Below are positions 58,178 to 64,000 of a stretch of DNA of 64,000 bases, in pieces. The position numbers were made by a program, and so were the translations under genes. The notes under the pieces are model-generated. The model was not told the origin of the DNA. It searched no databases and saw only the letters and a list, made by a program, of their open reading frames with translations. The DNA lies in the NCBI RefSeq assembly GCF_022548875.1, contig NZ_JAKZEW010000016.1:432-64431 (forward strand), written 5' to 3'. This stretch comes from Glycomyces sp. L485. Its GTDB lineage: Bacteria; Actinomycetota; Actinomycetes; Mycobacteriales; Micromonosporaceae. Positions within the stretch are counted from its first letter, which is position 1; each line of letters starts with the position of its first letter.

Positions 58178-58205
58178 GGGCTCGGGCCTGTGTCGGCCCG
58201 AGCCC
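58178..58205 (-). terminator. Terminator of pruA
   Basis: GGGCTCGGGCC (58178-58188) pairs perfectly with GGCCCGAGCCC (58195-58205), followed leftward by TTTATGC. It lies between the pruA stop and the DUF397 start. Confidence 0.85.
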
Positions 58206-58247
58206 CCTTTGTCCTAGTCGCTCACGGCGAAGCCTGCGAGCGGTGAA

Positions 58248-59876
<1,629 letters not shown>

Positions 59877-60054
59877 CGCGCTCTCCCATTGATTCGATGG
59901 TAATTGCAGGCATAATTCTGTGATCCACAGGCTACCCTACGAGCTCTTATATCGCCATAGTCGCACAGTTCCGATTGGGTTACACAGTGCGATATGAACA
60001 AAAGCACGACCGGTGTGATGTAGGCGTCTACAGGCGGATACGTACCCTTGGACC

Positions 60055-60963
60055 GTGACCGATACACAGGATTCGCGCACCGAGACCGCCCCGAAGCCGA
60101 GACACCGCGGCACGGCCGCCTCCTGGGTGCTCGGCATCGGCGCGCTCGCCTCGCTCGGCGCCGTCCTCATGTCGCTGTACTCCCTGACCGGCATGTCCGA
60201 CGGGCTCGACGACACCGGCGCGATGCTCCTGGCACTCAGCCTGTTCAGCCCCATCATCATCGCGATGTTCGCCGGCGCCGTCGGCGGGACCGTCGCCGGT
60301 CGCCTCCCCGGCCCCCGCGTGCCGCTCACGGCCGCCGGCTTCACCGCCGTCGGCCTCGCCGCCGCCGGAGCCGCCTACGCCCTGTTCAGCGTCGACGCCC
60401 CCATCGCGCTGGCCCTCGGCCTCATCATGCTCGGCTCCGCCTTGATCGGCGGGCTGTTCTCGCTGCCGCGCCACCGCGCCCCCGTCATCGCCGGGCTCCT
60501 GGCCACGCTGCTGCTGCTCGGGCTCATGGTCCTGCGGGGACTGGCCGAGTCCTCCTCGGCCAGCCTGTTCAGCGACCCGCTCGACGAGTACGGCGCGCTC
60601 GGCACCATCGCCCCGTTCCTCGCGGGCCTGGCCTGCGGGCTGTGCGCCTTCGCGGTCCTGCGCAAGGCGGCCGCCCCGAAGCGCCTCTACAGCTACCTCT
60701 TCGCCGGTGCGATCCCCGGCGCGATCTGGCTGCTGTCGACGATCATCGCCCAGGTCGGCGTCGAAGTGATCCTCTCGCTCGGCGTCGACCAGGTCTCCTC
60801 GCTCGACTCGGCGTACCTCACCTTGACGTTCCAGTGGCAGTACAACGGCGCGATGACCGTCCTGTTCGCCGGGGCCCTGTGCTCGGTCCTCGCCTACGGA
60901 CTGCTGCTTCCCAAGGCCGAGAGGACCTCGTCGAGCTCCGAGGGCGCATACCAGTCGAGGTAG
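60055..60963 (+). CDS. Hypothetical membrane protein
   Basis: 302 aa with about eight hydrophobic segments rich in Gly, Ala and Leu and short loops. No recognised family. GTG 60055 lacks a clear ribosome site. Its last 70 nt overlap the convergent gene at 60894-61361; the C-terminal residues past 282 (after LLLPKAERTSSSSE) are polar. Confidence 0.65.
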   Translation: MTDTQDSRTETAPKPRHRGTAASWVLGIGALASLGAVLMSLYSLTGMSDGLDDTGAMLLALSLFSPIIIAMFAGAVGGTVAGRLPGPRVPLTAAGFTAVGLAAAGAAYALFSVDAPIALALGLIMLGSALIGGLFSLPRHRAPVIAGLLATLLLLGLMVLRGLAESSSASLFSDPLDEYGALGTIAPFLAGLACGLCAFAVLRKAAAPKRLYSYLFAGAIPGAIWLLSTIIAQVGVEVILSLGVDQVSSLDSAYLTLTFQWQYNGAMTVLFAGALCSVLAYGLLLPKAERTSSSSEGAYQSR

Positions 60964-61361
60964 TGGGCCTCCACGGCCGAGGCGTCGGGTTCAGGCGAGG
61001 CGAGGACCTGGGCGATCTCGGCGGCCGCGTCGGCGTCATCGACGTGGATCGCCGCGACCTTCTTCAACTGCACCGTGCCGTGCAGATCCGCGCCGGTGCC
61101 GGTCCGGTGCTCGGCGAGGAGCCTCTCCTGCACGTCAGCTGAGACGACCACGCGCCGCGGTGCCTGGCCGACGAGCAGACCCAGCGAAGCCAGCGCGGCG
61201 TCGTCGAACGCCGTGTACTCCAGGTCCTCGATGTCGGTGTCCGGATGGGACTCGCGCAGCATGCGAGTCACCAGGTGGACCGGCCCGGCCGACTTGAGCT
61301 CCCCGGTCTCGGCGAGCGCGCGCAGCATCGCCGCGTTGGCGGGGACGTAGATTCTCGTCAT
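60894..61361 (-). CDS. Conserved hypothetical protein (DUF6912-like)
   Basis: 155 aa, starting MTRIYVPANAAMLRALAETGEL and containing PRRVVVSADVQERLL. No domain is identified with certainty; it resembles small actinobacterial proteins encoded beside secA (DUF6912), recalled from memory. ATG 61361 follows secA by 4 nt, so the genes may be co-transcribed. Its 3' end overlaps the converging membrane-protein gene by 70 nt. Confidence 0.6.
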   Translation of the reverse strand: MTRIYVPANAAMLRALAETGELKSAGPVHLVTRMLRESHPDTDIEDLEYTAFDDAALASLGLLVGQAPRRVVVSADVQERLLAEHRTGTGADLHGTVQLKKVAAIHVDDADAAAEIAQVLASPEPDASAVEAHYLDWYAPSELDEVLSALGSSSP

Positions 61362-61365
61362 GCCC

Positions 61366-64000
61366 TTATTGTGCTGCGCCGCCGGGGGCGCCGTGGCAGC
61401 GCTTGTACTTCTTGCCCGAGCCGCACGGGCACGGCGCGTTGCGGCTGGGCTCGTTCCCCGCCTGCCGCTGGTTCGGGTTGGCCTGCTTGGCGGGCGGCTC
61501 GGTCGTCGCGGCGCGCGGCCCGGCCGAGCGGACGCTCTTCGACGCGACCTTGGCGCTGCCCTTCGTGCCGGCGCCCGGCGTGCGGGTGACGCTGCGCTTG
61601 CCCTGCAAGGCCTTCGGCGGACGGACCTCGCCGCTGGCGTCGGTGTCGCGCACGACGGCGGCGCCGGTGCCGGCCGCGCCGTCGATCGAGGGCGAGGTCA
61701 GGCGCAGGTGCTCGGGCTTCTTGAGCGGCTCGAGGCCGCGGATCTCGGCCTCGGGCTCGGCCTCGGGTTCGCCGGGCTTGCCCTCGCCTTCCTTGGGGCG
61801 CGCCTTGAGCTCGGCGTTCATGAGGAACCTGACGGTGTCCTCCTTGATGCCGTCGAGCATCGTCTGGAACATGTCGTACGCCTCGCGCTGGTACTCGATG
61901 ACCGGGTCGCGCTGGGCGTAGGCGCGCAGGCTGATGCCCTGCTTGAGGTAGTCGACCTCGTAGAGGTGCTCGCGCCACTTGCGGTCGATCGTCTGGAGCA
62001 TGACGCGGCGTTCGAGCTTGCGGAGCACCTCGGCCCCGAACTGCTCCTCGCGGGTGGCGTAGTAGGTGTGGGCGTCCTCGCGGACGGCCTCGAGGAGCAC
62101 GTCGGGTTCGAGGCCGTCGATGCCGCCGACGCGTTCGACGAGTTCCTTGTGGGTCAACTGGATCGGATAGAGCTGCTTGAAGGCGCTCCACAGCTCGTCG
62201 AGGTCCCAGTCGTCGGGGTAGCCGTCGGCGGTCGCACCGGCGACGTAGGCCTCGACGACGTCGTCGATCATGTGCTCGACCTGGTCGTGGACGTCGTCGC
62301 CGCGCAGGACCTTGAGGCGCTCGTCGTAGATGACGGTGCGCTGGTTGTTCATGACCTCGTCGTACTTGAGGACGTTCTTGCGGATCTCGGCGTTGTGGCC
62401 CTCGATCTGGGACTGCGCCGACTCGATCTGCTTGGTCACGAGCTTGGACTCGATCGGGACGTCGTCGGGCACCCGCAGGCGGTTCATCATGGCGCGCACG
62501 GCGTCGGCGTTGAACCGCTTCATGAGGTCGTCCGACAGCGACAGGTAGAAGCGGGACTCGCCGGGGTCGCCCTGGCGGCCCGAGCGGCCTCGCAGCTGGT
62601 TGTCGATGCGGCGGGACTCATGGCGCTCGGTGCCGAGGACGTAGAGCCCGCCGACGTCGCGGACCTCGTCGGCCTCGGCGGCGCAGGCCTCCTCGAACTT
62701 CTTGAGGGTCTCTTCCCAGGCGGCCGCGTAGGTCTCCTCGTCGGCCTCGTCGACGCCGCGGTTGCGCAGCTCGGCGGCGGCCATGTACTCGGGGTTGCCG
62801 CCGAGCATGATGTCGGTGCCGCGGCCGGCCATGTTGGTGGCGACGGTGACCGCGCCGCGCTGGCCGGCCTGGGCGATGATGTCGGCCTCTTTGGCGTGGT
62901 TCTTCGCGTTGAGGACGTTGTGCGGGACGCCCTTCTTCTTGAGCCCGCGCGCGAGCGCCTCGGACTTGTCGACCGAGACGGTGCCGACCAGGACCGGCTG
63001 ACCGGTCTCGTGGCGTTCGACGATGTCGTCGACGACGGCGTCGAACTTGGCGTCCTCGGTCTTGTAGATGACGTCGGGCCGGTCGTTGCGGATCATGGGT
63101 TTGTTCGTGGGGATGGGGACGACGCCGACGCCGTAGACGCGGTGGAACTCGGCGGCCTCGGTCTGGGCCGTGCCGGTGATGCCGGCGAGCTTGTCGTACA
63201 TCCGGAAGTAGTTCTGGAGGGTTGTGGTGGCGAACGTCTGGTTCTCCTGCTTGATCTCCACCCCCTCCTTGGCCTCGATGGCCTGGTGGATGCCCTCGTT
63301 GAAGCGGCGGCCGGCCAGGACGCGGCCGGTGAACTCGTCGACGATGAGGACCTCGCCGGCCTCGGAGACGATGTACTCGCGGTTGCGTTCGAACAGCTCG
63401 CGGGCCTTGATGGCGTTGTTGAGGTAACCGACCAGGGGCGTGTTCACCGAGTCGTAGAGGTTCTCGATGCCGAGCCGGTCCTCGACGCGGGCGACGCCGG
63501 ACTCGCTGATCGCGATGGTGCGCTTGCCCTCGTCGACCTCGTAGTGCTCGTCGCGCTTCAGCGTGTCGACGATCCGGGCGAACTCGGTGTACCAGCGCTG
63601 GTTGTGCTCGGCGGGCCCGGAGATGATGATCGGCGTGCGGGCCTCGTCGACGAGGATCGAGTCGACCTCGTCGACGAGCGCGAAGCCGTGGCCGCGCTGG
63701 ACGAGGTTGTCGATCGAGGCCGCCATGTTGTCGCGCAGGTAGTCGAACGCGAGCTCGTTGTTGGTCGAGTAGGTGATGTCGCAGTTGTAGGCCTCGCGGT
63801 GCTTCTCCGAGCCTTCGCCGGGAAGGACCACGCCGACGCTCAGGCCGAGGAAGCGGTGGATCTCGCCCATCCATTCGGCGTCGCGTCGGACCAGGTAGTC
63901 GTTGACGGTGACCTGGTGGACGCCTTCGCCGGAGAGGGCGTTGAGGTAGACCGGGAGCGTGGAGACGAGGGTCTTGCCCTCGCCGGTCTTCATCTCGGCG
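61366..64000 (-). CDS. secA: Preprotein translocase ATPase SecA (partial, 5' end outside window)
   Basis: The visible C-terminal 876-878 aa start inside the first nucleotide-binding site ([10 protein letters not shown], Walker A) and end with the zinc-binding tail [14 protein letters not shown]. It includes the DEAD-type DEVDS motif, the preprotein-binding region and IRRLRVP-type helices ([18 protein letters not shown]). SecA drives Sec-dependent export with ATP at SecYEG. The missing N-terminus (about 100 aa) lies beyond position 64000. Confidence 0.97.
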   Translation of the reverse strand, partial: AEMKTGEGKTLVSTLPVYLNALSGEGVHQVTVNDYLVRRDAEWMGEIHRFLGLSVGVVLPGEGSEKHREAYNCDITYSTNNELAFDYLRDNMAASIDNLVQRGHGFALVDEVDSILVDEARTPIIISGPAEHNQRWYTEFARIVDTLKRDEHYEVDEGKRTIAISESGVARVEDRLGIENLYDSVNTPLVGYLNNAIKARELFERNREYIVSEAGEVLIVDEFTGRVLAGRRFNEGIHQAIEAKEGVEIKQENQTFATTTLQNYFRMYDKLAGITGTAQTEAAEFHRVYGVGVVPIPTNKPMIRNDRPDVIYKTEDAKFDAVVDDIVERHETGQPVLVGTVSVDKSEALARGLKKKGVPHNVLNAKNHAKEADIIAQAGQRGAVTVATNMAGRGTDIMLGGNPEYMAAAELRNRGVDEADEETYAAAWEETLKKFEEACAAEADEVRDVGGLYVLGTERHESRRIDNQLRGRSGRQGDPGESRFYLSLSDDLMKRFNADAVRAMMNRLRVPDDVPIESKLVTKQIESAQSQIEGHNAEIRKNVLKYDEVMNNQRTVIYDERLKVLRGDDVHDQVEHMIDDVVEAYVAGATADGYPDDWDLDELWSAFKQLYPIQLTHKELVERVGGIDGLEPDVLLEAVREDAHTYYATREEQFGAEVLRKLERRVMLQTIDRKWREHLYEVDYLKQGISLRAYAQRDPVIEYQREAYDMFQTMLDGIKEDTVRFLMNAELKARPKEGEGKPGEPEAEPEAEIRGLEPLKKPEHLRLTSPSIDGAAGTGAAVVRDTDASGEVRPPKALQGKRSVTRTPGAGTKGSAKVASKSVRSAGPRAATTEPPAKQANPNQRQAGNEPSRNAPCPCGSGKKYKRCHGAPGGAAQ

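Overview
The window is high-GC actinobacterial chromosome. The evidence is GTG/TTG starts, a WhiB regulator, the mtrA-mtrB-lpqB trio, NucS, MoeZ, DUF3107, DUF3152 and DUF3499 genes, and two gene blocks whose order matches conserved actinobacterial neighbourhoods. A soil or plant-associated actinomycete is likely; I cannot name the genus. No tRNA, rRNA, insertion sequence, prophage or CRISPR array was seen.

Positions 1-24000 are an accessory carbohydrate region. A GH51 arabinofuranosidase and its LacI regulator form one operon. CorA and acylphosphatase genes follow. Then, on the minus strand, come an oligosaccharide ABC importer (lipoprotein and two permeases, no ATPase) with a LacI gene as last cistron, a 1422-residue secreted protein resembling the alginate-lyase superfamily with F5/8C-like modules, a GH36 alpha-galactosidase and another LacI gene. 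A second GH36 gene lies at 21895-23973, beyond an AraC-VOC-UvrA-like operon, nucS and a small membrane protein. Near-identical 14-bp palindromes (GATAWCGWTATC core) precede the importer, the secreted enzyme, both GH36 genes and the third LacI gene, so they look like one regulon. The GH51 operon has its own TTTATCGATAAA-type site.

Positions 24084-51105 are core chromosome. A mannose and GDP-mannose block (manC, whiB, manB, Trm112-like, SIS, manA) is followed by a GNAT gene, ahcY, a beta-lactamase-fold protein, moeZ with DUF3152, hydrolase and proline-rich partners, a TetR gene, DUF3107, lpqB-mtrB-mtrA, and a DUF4129-MoxR-DUF58 operon running into a type II NADH dehydrogenase gene. A consensus leftward promoter, a foldable RNA and a terminator-like hairpin between the GNAT gene and ahcY mark a possible structured leader or small RNA.

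Positions 51242-58166 are the most unusual part. A compact four-gene minus-strand operon encodes a cytoplasmic subtilase (S8), an ECF sigma factor, a small beta-rich protein whose gene overlaps the sigma gene, and a TPR-CHAT caspase-like protease. A Fic protein with a self-inhibitory motif lies downstream and a DUF397 gene upstream. Two predicted intracellular proteases around a sigma factor and a possible anti-sigma or substrate suggest a proteolytic signalling or conflict (defence or cell-fate) module. This is the best candidate here for an undescribed system.

Positions 58248-64000 return to core genes: pruA, a membrane protein, a small conserved protein and the C-terminal part of secA, which runs off the right edge.
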